A DNA stretch of 64,000 nucleotides from Rhodosorus marinus (GCA_029953675.1 JAMWBK010000005.1:248001-312000); one strand, 5' to 3'; shown: positions 48,788 to 60,807, counted from the first letter of the stretch. Numbers and translations: made by a program. Notes: a model not told the origin generated them from the sequence alone.

Positions 48788-50014
48788 TCATTGGCTCACA
48801 AGGTCACAGTCAGTAAGTTTTCGCTTAAATACAGTAGAGAGAGTGCTCGTTGATGTCGGATGCCACAAGTCAATCTGCGCCTCGAGGCCGGATCTCTTGC
48901 ATATAGGAGAAGACCTTCGCTTGTGCTCAAAACTTCCAACAATGTCGTCGCTGCTCAACGAGTTTCTCATGGGAATGCACAGAGAGCGCAGTCTAGGAGC
49001 TAGAACGTCTTCCTCCGCAGGTCTTGGACCCGAAAGCCATTTGTGCTCCAAAACATCACTCGCCGTTGCTCTGGTCAACGGGTTCTTGGTAAGCAGGCTG
49101 GATACTAGATGCTTTGCTTCGGGGCTGATATCCGCCCAAAAAGGATCGTCGAATAGACGGCCATTCGACAAGTCCTCGTCAGATGGAAACTTTCCAGAAA
49201 GCATGACGACGATCATTACCCCTAGGCTATACATGTCTACTGGTGTTCCAACCTTTGGGTTTCGACCAATCTCTCCAACAAGTTCCGGTGCGATATAGCC
49301 TCGAGTGCCAAGAACCGAACGCTTCTTTGCATCAATAGTCCTCCATGAGCAATATCCAAAGTCCCCCTGTGAGAGGTCATCGCGGCTGCTCGTTGACCGC
49401 CCCTTCCTCATCGGCAGGAACTCCGATATTCCAAAGTCGCATAGGTGCACTTTCAACTCTCTCGCAGACTCCTTCACAAGGACGTTCTCCAACTTCACAT
49501 CAAAATGTACGATACCCCGCTCGTGGAGGTAAGCTAGAGCCGAGCTCACTTGACTAACAACTGCTCGAGTACGCTGCTCTGATATGCGACGTGAGCCTCG
49601 CGACAGGTACTCAAATAGATCACCTCCAGATACAAATTCCATTACAATATCCAGGTTTGCGTTATCCGATGACTTGATTACGCTTTCAGCTTTAACAATA
49701 CTGGGATGGTTTACTCTGCGCAGGATTTCAACCTCAACATTCCGCTCGCAAGATATCCTTTTCACTGCCACCATTCTCCCGGATAGTTTTTCCTTTGCAA
49801 GCAATACCATGTCCATTCCAGTCCCCAAAACGTCTTCAAAGTCGAAAAACTCTTCCGTAACTCCGTCAACCACACAACAAGACTGTGCACCCTGTTCCGC
49901 CAGCATCCACTCTCTGTTCATTTCTGGAGGCAAGTCCTCCCAGAGCTCAAGCTCCTCCTCAGAGAGCCCGGAACAGATGCTCACATCCATACGCGGACAG
50001 CTAACCTCATCCAT
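48788..50014 (-). CDS. Serine/threonine protein kinase, intronless
   Basis: A single 408-codon exon starts at ATG 50014 (MDEVSCPRMDVS). The kinase domain occupies about residues 55-310: VLGTGMDMVLLAKE (glycine loop, lacking the third glycine), MVAVKRI (catalytic Lys), NVEVEILRRVNHPSIV, FVSGGDLFEYLSRG, IVHFDVKLENVLV (catalytic loop), LCDFGISEF, GTRGYIAPEL, PVDMYSLGVMIVVMLSG and ATASDVLEHKWL. The catalytic loop reads HFD instead of HRD, so the enzyme is a non-RD kinase, but the Asp, Lys and Asn are present and it is probably active. Order and the closing HKW motif suggest the CAMK group. The C-terminal 70 residues are Ser/Arg-rich with no calmodulin-binding helix that I can identify. Upstream DNA is A/C-rich. 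Confidence 0.85.
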   Translation of the reverse strand: MDEVSCPRMDVSICSGLSEEELELWEDLPPEMNREWMLAEQGAQSCCVVDGVTEEFFDFEDVLGTGMDMVLLAKEKLSGRMVAVKRISCERNVEVEILRRVNHPSIVKAESVIKSSDNANLDIVMEFVSGGDLFEYLSRGSRRISEQRTRAVVSQVSSALAYLHERGIVHFDVKLENVLVKESARELKVHLCDFGISEFLPMRKGRSTSSRDDLSQGDFGYCSWRTIDAKKRSVLGTRGYIAPELVGEIGRNPKVGTPVDMYSLGVMIVVMLSGKFPSDEDLSNGRLFDDPFWADISPEAKHLVSSLLTKNPLTRATASDVLEHKWLSGPRPAEEDVLAPRLRSLCIPMRNSLSSDDIVGSFEHKRRSSPICKRSGLEAQIDLWHPTSTSTLSTVFKRKLTDCDLVSQ

Positions 50015-53000
50015 ATCTGTTCTGTTTTCCTAGACCCCTACCCCGAACAACAGAAACCCTCAGCAGACTTCCATACGTTTCATCGAATCCTGTTTTTTCC
50101 CAACCCGTCTCTTAAACCATAGAGTCCAAATAGTCCACGCCTCATCAACAAACAGCTAGATACCTAGCTTTTCTGCACTCTCAACCCAAGCCCTCTCTCG
50201 CTCAAACTAAAACCAGCATTTCATCTACCTTTATTAGAACGTAGCAACGTGCAAAACATTTCGCTTCTTCCCCCTCCCTCCTCTCCCTTATATGCTCAGC
50301 CTACTTCCCAGATCCGCTCACAGTATCATACTTTGTCAGAATCTCACGGTTTCACAGATCCAGCAGCCCCCCCCCCCTCCGACATCCCCGTTACACACCT
50401 CCCTCCCAGTCATAAAACTAGTAAAGACCCCTCCACTTCATCGACCACCGGTGTCACCCACCCCCTACAATGCACTTCAACCAAAACAACCCCCCCTCTC
50501 AGGGATCCGTCGTCAGAGCGTTTCAAGACTTAACCCCTGCCGGTTGTATTTTCAAAAAAATTATTCACTATTATCTAAAATATTTTTGGGGAACCCGTAA
50601 GGGCAAAGCATATTCCTGTACCCCTTATGTAGAAATCCTTTTGAGTTTCTATTTGAGATTTTGATAAGATTTCCGTTTGTGCTTCCTCCCCCTCCCCTCA
50701 GGCATCCTTTCCAAAGCTTCCTCCTTAACAATTTAAGTGCAAGTGGGATCAGGCAAGGAAACGACGACATTAGTTAAACTATTGAAGAGTAATTACTAAT
50801 TACTACACTTCAAATATATATTTCAAAAAGTTTAATCGACTTTATATTGTCGATAATATTAATTAAATATGCGGGATTATGTAACCCCTCAAGAACCGGC
50901 CATTAATAGCGCCCCGAAAAGCTAGTTGTGCTACTTTTGAGAGGTGTTCTAGAAGGGGAGGGAAAGATTCGATTTTTTTTGGAAAGTACTAATCGGCATT
51001 CATCGATAGGTCCCTTGCCGAGGCAGAGGCGAGGGGAGCAAGGGGGTTACTTATTGTACTCTTTGGAAACGAATTAAGACCAGGAATTTGTAAATTTCAT
51101 GAAACGGTTGTTTTTCGTTTGAATAGAAGGAGGGATATTGGACAAGAAGTTTGAGGTCTTGGGAATTCGAAGCAAAAACGCACCCAGCTTATACGAATAA
51201 AAGGGTCTCTTTCTATTTACTACCGCCAAACACTGTCAAGCGATTGAATTCCAAAATGATATAGGGTGCTGAGTAGAAGAGGATGGGCAGGGGTTTCAAG
51301 ATGGTTTCGATATTTTGATAAAAATTAAACAACCATTGGGGATATGCTGGGAGTAAAACGATTGTGGAGCAACGACAACTAGGCTACAGGTTTAGGTTGA
51401 GTTAGTGAAGTACGGGAGCCCTGCGCACCGTGCAATTCGTTTCATTATGAACAGCATCTAAGACCTCGACCTCTGGTTTTTGTCGGTTCAAAAACGCAGG
51501 ATTTTAGTTTACGGTTTGTATTGCTCTGTCGGATAGTGTTAACAACGCCTGGTTGGTCATTTGTGGGAGCTTCAAGACGAAACTCCCCGCGCGGAAGTGA
51601 TCACGAAAACAGAAGGACTACCGAGGCGTCATGAAACGCCTATTGGGGATGATCAGCAACGTTGCGCAAGCAATATCTGGCTGGAATACTTCGAGAGGTG
51701 GACTGCTGGTTGTTCTCTGGGAAAGAAGAATCGGCTGACTCCCTGTCGATTGGTTGGAACAGTCTGGCAACGTCCACCATCCTTTAAGCTGGACGTGGTT
51801 CTCATGTCAGGCAGCATGTTCCCCGCTCGAAATGGGAACAGCAAAGCTTCGGACAGTGCTTTGCTAGCGCTTACCAGCTGGTATCCAAGCAGGGGGAATG
51901 CTGTGGAAAAGTAGCTGGACAGTTCAAAGGTGGAAGGGATGTGCCCCGTCATTGAGGAAATCGCCTGTGCTTCGCAAAGCAACTTGATCCTGGCCCACGG
52001 AGCTTGTTTGGCTTCCGAAAGATGAACACTCATCAACTAGAGTGATGAATTCAGCTCATTGTGTTTGTCCCCTCATCCACACAGCGCTTTGCCACGACGC
52101 TGAACTGTGAAGTAGGTTTGGTCGTCTCGTCAAGTTTCTGAACCAAAGTAGTCTGCATACAGTAGTAGGCACTACAGTAGTATGCAGAACGAAAGCCTGG
52201 CCCAGTCGTTGGGGGTGTATTTATTCGCCAAGCGCCCCGCAATCTTGACATTCAGGGGCTTGAGGAATTCGATCCGCGACGTAGTACGCGTGGGATATTC
52301 TTCTTGTGCTACTCGGCAATGGGTATGTCTTGGAGTCTGCAGGACTTGACAGTTCCAATTGAATAGATCAAAAGAACAACCGCCCCCAGACGCAAGAACT
52401 AAATGCGACCAATTGCCAATCCTGTGTACTCGCGCCCTTTCCCTCTCCTCCTGATCGAGTGCGGCAGAGAGCAAACTCCCAAAGGACTTGCAGCTGCACA
52501 AAGTGGCTACTATGTGATAAAGCAGCCAGCCCGCCCATCGTCGGCCCCCAGGGATGTCACAGCGTATGAGAACAACCAAAAAAAAATTTGGTGGTTCGGA
52601 CACCAAATTGGAACCTGATCGTCAATGACGTCACAGGCGTATTTAATAATAGATCGGAGAACCGATCTAGAATACGATCGTTCCTCTTTTTTTTGCATTT
52701 GGAAGTTTTTCGTAATGGAAAAGCTTACAAAGCAAAAACATGATTGGTCGAACCTGTTTGCAATCCTCCAGCGGCTATTCTAGGAGGGTGAATGGCTCAA
52801 CGAATTGTCTTGTTATAAATTTCGGTAAACCCAAGAATAATTGGATGAGCTAGGACAACATTTCCATATAATTGCTTATAATTGGCTCTTAGATATCTCT
52901 TTAAGCCAATAGAATTCGGCTAAATCACTCTTGACTAGTTATTGATGGTATTGATGTATAAAAGTATGGATAATTGTTTTTACTACACAATAAAGCATCC

Positions 53001-53646
53001 CAACCGCCAATCAGTTAACTTTGCGGTTTTCAGATATGGAATATTTGTTTCCGTATTTCATTGGACTGACCAATGTTCTCGGCTCACTTCCGCCCAAAAG
53101 AAAGAAAGTGATTGACCGGCCGCAAGAGGGGGTTACATGGAGGCGGTTTCTGTTTTGTCAAACATTCGTGAAAGCTATATGGTCATCACTTCGGGTTGAC
53201 TTGTATTTCGATGAGGATACAATGTCCCCAATTATTGCTCGTGACATGCGATAAAGGATTCCATACTGATACATTCTGATACTACGCCTGCCTGCCCATT
53301 CAAGTCCACTACCGTTCGTGGGTCAGAGAGGGGGACATCAGCGCAAACGATTGACGCACAAGTGACCCGACTGAGCGAGGTCCGCTTCGTCAAAGACGAT
53401 TTTTCTATAGAGCATTCTTTAAAGATAGGTTCAATTACACATGCGCTCTCTCTAAGACATCAGGCGACGTGAATAAATCATAAATCTACAATCTTTGAAT
53501 TACAATACTTTGTGGGCTAGTCCGACTCTCATGCTGCATGTACTGCCTCTACACATCGCACAAAACAGACCCGTTCGGGTCGCGCTCACTTGCAGTACAA
53601 GCACACGTATGCCAACTACGCCTACTGAGACGTTGACACCACCCCG
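50015..53646. other. Long gene-poor interval
   Basis: Bases 50015-50540 are A/C-rich (C run at 50366-50375) and form the kinase leader. Bases 50540-51400 are A+T-rich. From 51560 to 52620 overlapping frames of 115-145 codons occur on both strands (plus 51561-51914, minus 52036-51653, minus 52606-52172) with no motif; they may be decayed mobile or genic sequence. Nothing is clear from 52620 to 53646. Confidence 0.4.
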
Positions 53647-53973
53647 CTACGCATCCGTCTTCACAAAACGGCCCTTTACTCGCGGCCTACTTCTCGCAAT
53701 ATTTTTCCTCGATTCGTACCTGATCCTCTTCCCAAACTGCCTCCTCAGCCGTTTCTGCTTATACCTTTCAATGGCATCGCTGCGAAGGCGGCGGTGCGCC
53801 AAGCTTGACTTTTCAACACTCGGGGTGGTACTCTCTGTTCTAGTATCCGAGGAAATCTCACTTGTCGAGTTCGCGTCCCCACTGATAGTTGACATGTTCA
53901 TCAAAATTGAAACGACGAACGAGTCGTCCCGCTTCTGTCCCTCCTCCTCGCTGCTCTCCATCACCCCCGACAT
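53647..53973 (-). CDS. CCT-domain protein (CONSTANS/TOC1-type motif)
   Basis: Single exon of 108 residues from ATG 53973 (MSGVMESSEEEGQK). The N-terminal 65 residues are Ser/Thr/Glu-rich and probably disordered. The C-terminus is a textbook CCT motif: RSDAIERYKQKRLRRQFGKR, then IRYESRKNIARSRPRVKGRF and VKTDA. CCT domains act in nuclear import and in binding DNA together with NF-Y-like partners, and occur in plant and algal regulators of light, clock and flowering pathways. There is no B-box or response-regulator domain, so this is a CCT-only (CMF-type) protein. The frame also extends 12 codons upstream to 54009 from a non-ATG codon. The upstream region is A/C-rich on the plus strand, as for other minus-strand genes here. 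Confidence 0.85.
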   Translation of the reverse strand: MSGVMESSEEEGQKRDDSFVVSILMNMSTISGDANSTSEISSDTRTESTTPSVEKSSLAHRRLRSDAIERYKQKRLRRQFGKRIRYESRKNIARSRPRVKGRFVKTDA

Positions 53974-55576
53974 CCTTTCGCGCCAACACAGACAAACGAA
54001 TCCTAACACACAAAATCCAATCTCGACAAACCAAATCCAGTTAACCTCTTACTGCCACTACCAACGTCACCGCTTCTCGTAGACCTTCCCCATCCCGCAA
54101 CTGTGATTGCTCTAGCTACCTATATACCCAAAAGCCATGTACATGCTTCTACTCCCTCAACATTTGGACGTATCTATATGCCCTTTTCAGACGCGCACAC
54201 AAGAAAAAAAATCCACAATTTTTGCAAAAGCCGTCCCACCTCACCCCCCTCGTTTTCGCTTCCCACCCCCTCAAAAACTACAGTACTACTAAATACCAGA
54301 CACAGCTTTTTCCGCACAAAATAACGAGGCGACTCATTAGAGCCTCGAAAACGGAATGCTCTGAAACGGGTGCAAATCCCAACACTTTCCCCCTCAATCC
54401 AAAATTCCAACAGTTTTCAGTATCTCATGTTTTACCGCACTACCCCCTAACACACATGCATACTACTTCTTTTTTCCACCAAAATTTTCATATTTTAATT
54501 TTGCATAGACAGGAATTCACTAAGGGGGACCTCTGGTTTTGGGGAGATTGAAAAAGCTCAGCCGGGGGGAAAGTGGTGGATAAGGATTTTTAGATATTTC
54601 GCCCATAGCAAAGGGCCGAAAAAGGTAGGCTTCCGACTACCCAACCAGAGGCCGAGAAAATCCTCGATATTGAAATATCCAAAACAATAGACCAAGCACT
54701 CCGGAGGGGGTGGAGATGCATACTTAATATGAAAAGTACTTTTTTGCCCTATACGCACGATATGGACGAGCAGAATAACAAGAGTACATCGACAGTGAAT
54801 ATCCGGGGGTTCATGAATATCCCCACCTGGAAGAAAAAATGAAGATCCGGTCCCTAAAAAAGGCACCATACAAAACTTTGGGCAAAGCAGAACCTTGCGA
54901 TGGTTTTCGGCTAGCCAAAAGGAAGCAAATGACGTAAAACTAGATCTTTGTGCATTGAAAAGATAGAGGCGGAATAGAAAGGGGTAATAGGACAAAAAAT
55001 GTACCCCTATCGGCCGCCTGGACCCAGGACCAGTCCTCCTAGAGAATTGAATTGCTTAATTTTGATTTCTCGCCAGCGTTTTGACCAACGAGAACGTGTT
55101 TGTGTAATTAATATCGGCCGTCCTGACCGCTTCGATTACCAAGCAGAAAGGAGGGCGAAGTAAAATAACTGAAAAAGTACACTATAATCCGCCTCTAGCG
55201 TCCACATCCTATAGGAAATAGTATTGTTTAGACGAAATTTTTGGAATGTCAGATATTTTGAAAGCGCCTTCATCGGCCTTGAATAGCTATACTTTTTGTG
55301 CGAGTAGATATTTTTGATTTTCCTATCTTCAGCTCGGATCTGAGTTGGTGCCTGGGTTTGTCGTGGTGTCGTTTTTAGATGCGACCTATTAACTGGCACA
55401 ATTCATTGGAAAAACTTGATTTATGAATTGTTGGCGACAGCGTTCAGGGGGTTTGTGGGTTTTACGAAAAATCCCTTTGGTTGCAATCACTTTGCAAATC
55501 GGGTAAACCAATGAGGTGGTGGAGGGGAATGTTATTCGTATTATTAACATGGAAAGCGGTTTTAGTTTCATAATTC
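53974..55576. other. Intergenic
   Basis: Bases 53974-54480 are A/C-rich (leader of the CCT gene). Bases 54480-55570 are A+T-rich with short C or G runs. The minus frame 54995-54558 (145 codons) has no motif. No gene is supported. Confidence 0.45.
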
Positions 55577-56140
55577 ATGACGACATTAGTAAAACCAGAC
55601 CCCAGAGTTCACGCGATTGAAGCAGATCCAAACCGGTGAGATCCAAAACCCAATAACCAAAAAAAAACACAACACATATCCCGCTTGCTGGAGCGAGGAA
55701 CACATTTACAGGCCGAAAACAGGCGTCTGCCATCTTCACAAACCCGCCGCCATGAGGCGGTATCCTTCGTCAGTTGGCAGAGTGCAACTCTCCCTGCCCA
55801 AGAGAGAGCCAAGCGGAGGCAATCTTGTTTTTCGGTAGTTTTGGGGGCATCAAGGCGTCTAGAGGTTTTGCGGTGGCGGAATTTGGGGCTCTTGAATTGT
55901 TGAAATCTATTGAGCTGGAGCACACGTCCCGAATCCAGATGCTTTGCCAATGTCTGGAGAAGGTTTTGGGCGTGCGCTGAGAGACGGACTGCAGAACCTT
56001 GGAACTCAGCCCTTTTGGAACCATGTTTGTACGGAACTTTCAGAACTTGCTGGTGTGTATTGTGTAGTCCATGTGCATGCTCTTCCTCCTGGTTATCCAG
56101 AACAAGCTTCTGACCCATGACGTGTCAAGCAAATATTCTG
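55577..56140 (+). CDS. Possible multi-exon gene, unrecognised
   Basis: A short first exon from ATG 55577 (MTTLVKPDPRVHAIEADPNR) ends at a good GTGAGA donor. The next exon may start after TTTACAG near 55711. Further plus-strand segments read EFGALELLKSIELEHTSRIQ and, in another frame, TELSELAGVYCVVHVHALPP followed by a stop at about 56116. I could not join the later frames with normal introns. The opposite strand carries a 169-codon frame (56118-55609) that may be a shadow. No family is recognised. Confidence 0.25.
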
Positions 56141-56394
56141 CTGCAAAGCGACCGATAGTGCGGTTCCCCAGCTATGTAGAGCTCATTGCCTTCGGTTTAC
56201 GCCTTCTTTGCGCATTTGTTTAGTCAAGATCCATCCCTCCCGCCCCGGAGCAAGCAGATGGGGTTTGGATGGCTCGGCCGGGTAGCAAGGCGATTCATCT
56301 TATTTCGAGTGGCACTTAGCAGACTTCACAATTGAGGGAGATTGCTCTCAGAGGGGCCAATTAGCCGGCGGTCTTCTATCAGAAGAGCTTTTCG

Positions 56395-57793
56395 ATGGAG
56401 TGCAGTCGATGTGGAAAGCCTCTGAATGGGACAAGGCGTCGCAGCATCGGATATCAAGACTTCCACGTACCGTGCTTCAGTTGCGCGGGCTGTGGGAAGT
56501 TGCTAAGCGAGGAGCGTGCCCACATCCGAGACCAACTCCTCTGGTGCGAGAAGGACTACAGACGTCGGTTTTCGGAAATTTGCTGTTACTGTCACCAGCC
56601 CCTGACTGGTGAGCAGGTTACAGCGGGAGGCAAATCGTACCATCGGAAGGTAATTTAACGCATCTAGGCGCAACGCTGATGGGACCTCTAACGTTCTCTG
56701 GTTTATGATTGCGTCCCCCTCAGCATCTGAAATGCAACGCGTGCGGCAAATTGGTCGAGTCCGCGCACGCTGAAGTCAACGAACAGTTCTATTGCAAAGA
56801 TGAGAAGTGCTACGGGAAAGCCAGATTACTGTGTGAAGTTTGCGGCAAGGTTCTTCCCTCAAAGCATCGGATGACTCCGAGAGGGAATCGTCTCTGCTCG
56901 TCGCACGTGGGTGTTATCCCATGCTCAAGCTGTGGCAGGCCTGCTCGGACTCAAAAGTCCGGCAAACCCGAGAGTATTACGCTGTGCCCTGGTTGCCAAA
57001 AAAACAGGGTTGAAACTGGCCAGGCGCTTAAAGCCTGCGTCCGAAAGGTGCGACTTTGGACTGTCCCAGTGCAAGTTTGCTGCGGGTTAAAGGACGTCGC
57101 TCTGTTTAGGTATGCCGCGGAATGGAGCACCTCGGTTTCCCACTGGGTGCTAGAACAATCAAAGCCAGCCTAGCTGATGAGGAAGGAATCAGAAGGCATA
57201 TGGTGACACTCTCCGACAAGCTACCGTCGGCTCTGGTTGTCGGAAAAGCCAGCGGTTCGCAGGTGAGCATGCGCAGCCATTGCCTCCATGGCCTCAAACT
57301 AACCAAGGGGGTTACGGGATATGCGTCAGCTAACGCATAATTGCGTTGTGTTCATGTTGGAGTGGTCAGGAGATTTTGGTACTCGCGGGATTGAGCGAGG
57401 AGCACACGATGGCCTTGATATCTCATGAGTTGTTTCACATATGGCTGGTACGAAATCGAATTAAGGTCGACGAGCCGGTCCTGCTGGAGGGGCTGTGCGA
57501 GTATATGCAGGTGGGGTAACAGTACCGTTGCTGCGAAAATCCCAAGCGTGGTTGAAATGTTTCCGACTATTTTCTCGCATTCCTCGCAGTGGCTCTGGCT
57601 TCGAAGACGACACCACAAGGAAGACGCAAGATATCGATGCAAACAACTGGAGACGAACCCTGACGAAATTTACGGCGGTGGCTTTCGGAATTGTCGCTCA
57701 GCAGTTCAGCTTACCGGATCCTTTGGCTCCCTGATCGAGCACGTTCGAACGAACAAGAGCTTTCCACAGAAAGACACTGTGCGGATAACTTGA
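56395..57793 (+). CDS. LIM-domain DA1-like zinc metallopeptidase
   Basis: Exon 1 (56395-56649) starts MECSRCGKPLNG and carries LIM-type zinc fingers (CSRCGK, CFSCAGCGKLL, CEKDY, then CCYCHQPLTGEQV). Exon 2 (from about 56724) continues with HLKCNACGKLVESAHAEV, CEVCGKVLP and a further CSSCGRPA...CPGC pair. Later exons give DEEGIRRHMVTLSDKLPSAL, then EILVLAGLSEEHTMALISHE with the HExxH zinc site HELFH, IWLVRNR, and EGLCEYMQ, which supplies the third ligand Glu of the DA1 family. The end, ETNPDEIYGGGFRNCRSAVQ followed by an HVRTNKSFP-type tail, also matches DA1. In plants DA1 is a ubiquitin-activated peptidase that limits organ growth. Ubiquitin-interacting motifs, found at the N-terminus of plant DA1, are not seen. 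Internal splice sites are approximate. Confidence 0.8.
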
Positions 57794-58509
57794 CAGCACA
57801 CCAAAACAAGACAACAGTTCAGATAGTAAATTATGCGAGGGTGTGTTCAACCACTCCTCCAATTCCTGTCTAAGACAACATGCCTCCGCTGGATAACCAC
57901 CTGCCGAAACCCTACCGCAACCGTGGAAGCCATGCAAAACTTTAACCACCGTACAGAACGTTTTTCTGCACCAGCGTAGGAACACTTCGCCTGTAACAAT
58001 GTTGTGAACATTGCAAATTTTATTTAAGCAAATTTCGTGCTCCTCGCTCCTTCTTAAAGCGAGCAGAATGATTCCATCTTGACTAGCAAATTTCGACGCG
58101 TATTTAGAGTGATTTCTAATGGGATCGTTCATTTCAGTTTTTCGGTAAATTTGAAGTGGAATTCTCTCAAGATACGTCATTAAAACCCTGCAGCAGATCG
58201 GCTTATTTACATGTGTTCGTGAGCTGCAACCTCGTCCGCGGCATCGGTCAATAGAAGGAGCCTTGTTCACAGAGAGAGGTTCGAAGGTAACTAAAGAGAT
58301 GACTACTAATCTTACTGACGGTACGCAATTTCGTTCACAACTGAATGTTTACCTTCTAGTCAAGATTCATTGAAGTCGATGGCTCGGTTTGGTAACTTGG
58401 AACAGGATCCTTGAACTCCTTGGATATCTCCAAGAAAAGCACTTCGTATACGTCTATCGCGGAGAAGGGGCCGATCGTTGGCTTTCAAAGTCATGACGAT
58501 CCAGTTCGT
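57794..58509. other. Intergenic with one long opposite-strand frame
   Basis: A 190-codon minus frame (58270-57698) overlaps the end of the DA1-like gene. It has no family motif and no clear splice partners. The remainder precedes the DUF1348 gene. Confidence 0.35.
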
Positions 58510-59005
58510 ATGCCCTTGCCTCCATTTAGTGAAGAAACTGCTCTTCAAAAGGTATCGCGTCCGAGCTTCAGTCTCGAGTATATGTGACCGAGGCGTAAAG
58601 GGCTTCAATTGTATCTTGCTGATCGTCGAACTTGCTGTATAGGTGAAGGCAGCGGAGAATGCATGGAATACCAGGGATCCTGAAACGGTCTGCATGGCAT
58701 ACACCCCGGACACGGTTTGGAGGAACCGTGACCACATTTTCTGCGGCCGAGAGGAGGTCAAAAGATTCCTGTCCAACAAATGGGTGAAGGAGCAGGACTA
58801 CAAGCTTGTGAAGAACCTGTGGTGCTACAGCGGGAACCGAATTGGAGTCAGGTTCACTTACGAGTATCGACTTCAGGGGACTGATCAATGGTATCGCTGT
58901 CACGGAAATGAGCTGTGGGAGTTCGATGGCAGAGGGTATATGATGCACCGTGACATGAGCGGAAACGACATTCCAATAGACGAGAATGACCGCTTATACA
59001 AGTAA
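58510..59005 (+). CDS. DUF1348 / NTF2-like (SnoaL-fold) protein
   Basis: Two exons, 58510-58551 and 58643-59005, separated by a 91-base intron. The product of 134 residues begins MPLPPFSEETALQKVKAAEN, then AWNTRDPETVCMAYTPDTVW, RNRDHIFCGREEV, FLSNKWVKEQDYKLVKNLW, NRIGVRFTYEYR, WYRCHGNELWEFDGRG and NDIPIDENDR. This follows the DUF1348 pattern (WNTRDP, YTPDS.WRNR, KW..E..Y.L.K.LW, RFAYEW, GNE.WEF) almost motif for motif. The family is common in bacteria and fungi, has the cone-shaped NTF2 fold and no settled function. The short first exon ending in QK is supported by frame, donor (AAG|GTATCG) and family start. Bacterial relatives are slightly longer at the C-terminus. Confidence 0.85.
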
Positions 59006-60807
59006 AGTCGCCCCCTGTACCTTTGATAATTGAGACCGATGGCAGAGTATTTTTGGTTGAAGTACGGGATGTTGGACGCAGAAGAAAACCCGCTTATTTA
59101 CCGAGTCTAGACTTCGTGCTCGATCCGTTTGAGGAGACCCCGGGATGTCACTATCAAGGATCACGCTTAGTAGTTGGGGTATGCGAACGTACGAATCGTT
59201 CACCAATGACCAGCGCAAAGCATTAACCCCGCATGCTTTTTGCGCTGGTCCTCATTAACATCGCAGGTAGTTGGCGAGACGGGCTTCGCTTCCCTCTTGA
59301 CAGGTAGCGACAGTAGATCCCACTGCAAGAATGCTTCTGTCTTTCCCTAAAAGGTTGGACTTCCGAGGATCCACGGAAGTTGTTGGTGGAGGCAACGCTT
59401 TTCGCTGTTGTGGTGAAGCAGGCGATGAAGGTCTGCTTTTATTCACAGTTCATGGATACCTCATTTGCACCAGAAGGAACGCAGACCTGGTAATTCTTCG
59501 AAAAGTATGGTCAGTCCAGTCATACAGAGAACATCATCCTTCAGTGGACTATAGAGCACTATATACGGCATCATGCGGGGACCAAAAAGTTCAATTTAAT
59601 TTATTTAAAGAACGAATCTAGGCCATTCAATAAAAAATGTCATCCCATTTAACAAAAATACATTCTCTAGGATTCGTCATTTTGAGTAAAAAACCTGCGC
59701 ACATCTTGTTTACCAATGACGACTCCCCAGACATAATAACTTCCATAATACAGTATTCTATTTATTGAAATATCAATGTTTTACCGGCTTGATCAGGACC
59801 AGCAGCCATTCACCGTAAAAATTACGTTTTTTCGAGATTGCTAGACGAATGATAATTTGAACCAGTATTGCTGGATTAAGTTTTCTCTAAGTTTTGCTCA
59901 AGATATATGTTTTTTATTCCAAATACATAGAGTTCGGAGTTGTACATTCGTACTTTATAGTAGCAAATTTTGAATTTATTAAATTTGGACATTCTTGGCC
60001 CAAGCAAGTTTTAGAAGTGCTGTCGTAGTCGTTTTCTAGTTTGATAAGAACTACTCAATTGCGCCTTGTCTTAATTCATGAAACTTTTTTTTTCTCTCTA
60101 ACCAGCAAAGTTTTTTTGTTTTGAGGAAAAGTCGGTCGATAGAAAAAAAAATATACGCAACCCCTTGGTACGAGAATGCGTGAAGAAAAATCCGGTCAAT
60201 ATCGAAGGGGTAAATTTGTTATTACCGTACTTAAAAGTTTTAAAACACGTAAATACCGGCTTGGATGTAGTCTTTATCCGGCACCAGGTTCTAGCCTAAA
60301 GTTTGATTTGGTTCCCTGGGTTGGGGGTATAGATAGGAATGGCAACTGACTAAGTCTCAAAATATAGTGCAATATGAGAGCTCTGAGTGTGTGGGATAGG
60401 AGCATTTGACGGGGTGTTTCGTACTGATTAGTAACAACGTTGTTTTTAGGGGAAAAAGGGAGGTTTTTTCCCTATTGATGTGATGTGGCTGGATGGAGTG
60501 CCTCCTGTTAGGTGATGTTGCTATTGGTAGCGTTTTGTATTAGGTTGGTAATTGAGCAGGTTGGGATCGCATGGGGCTTGTTTGGCTTTTGGCCAGCTCT
60601 GGAAGAACTTTGCAAGTAGAATAAGCTTGGGAGCGGTTCAAAGAGGTGTCTCCTTTCATTTTTGATATCGATCGTAGGTTAGAATCCTTGTTTTGGAGGT
60701 GGATTGGGCGATTGAATTCGCTGACTTGAATCGGAGTCGCGAGTTTTAGCGGAGTTTCGAGGTTCTTTCAAGTGGGTTGTGTGGGTTTCAAATCTTTCAG
60801 CTTTGGG
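59006..60807. other. Intergenic
   Basis: A 96-codon plus frame at 59331-59621 has no motif. Bases 59600-60300 are A+T-rich. Bases 60300-60807 are strongly G/T-rich and form the leader of the next gene. No other gene is seen. Confidence 0.45.

Noticed and set aside
52172-52606. 144-codon minus frame and nearby plus frame, considered as a retroelement remnant
   Set aside because: No reverse transcriptase, integrase or terminal repeats could be found.
55609-56118. 169-codon minus-strand frame
   Set aside because: Composition is ordinary but no motif is seen and the plus strand shows splice-like signals over the same bases; coding strand undecided.
57698-58270. 190-codon minus-strand frame
   Set aside because: It overlaps the end of the DA1-like gene and has no motif or splice partners. 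It is long enough to deserve an RNA check, but not enough for a gene call.
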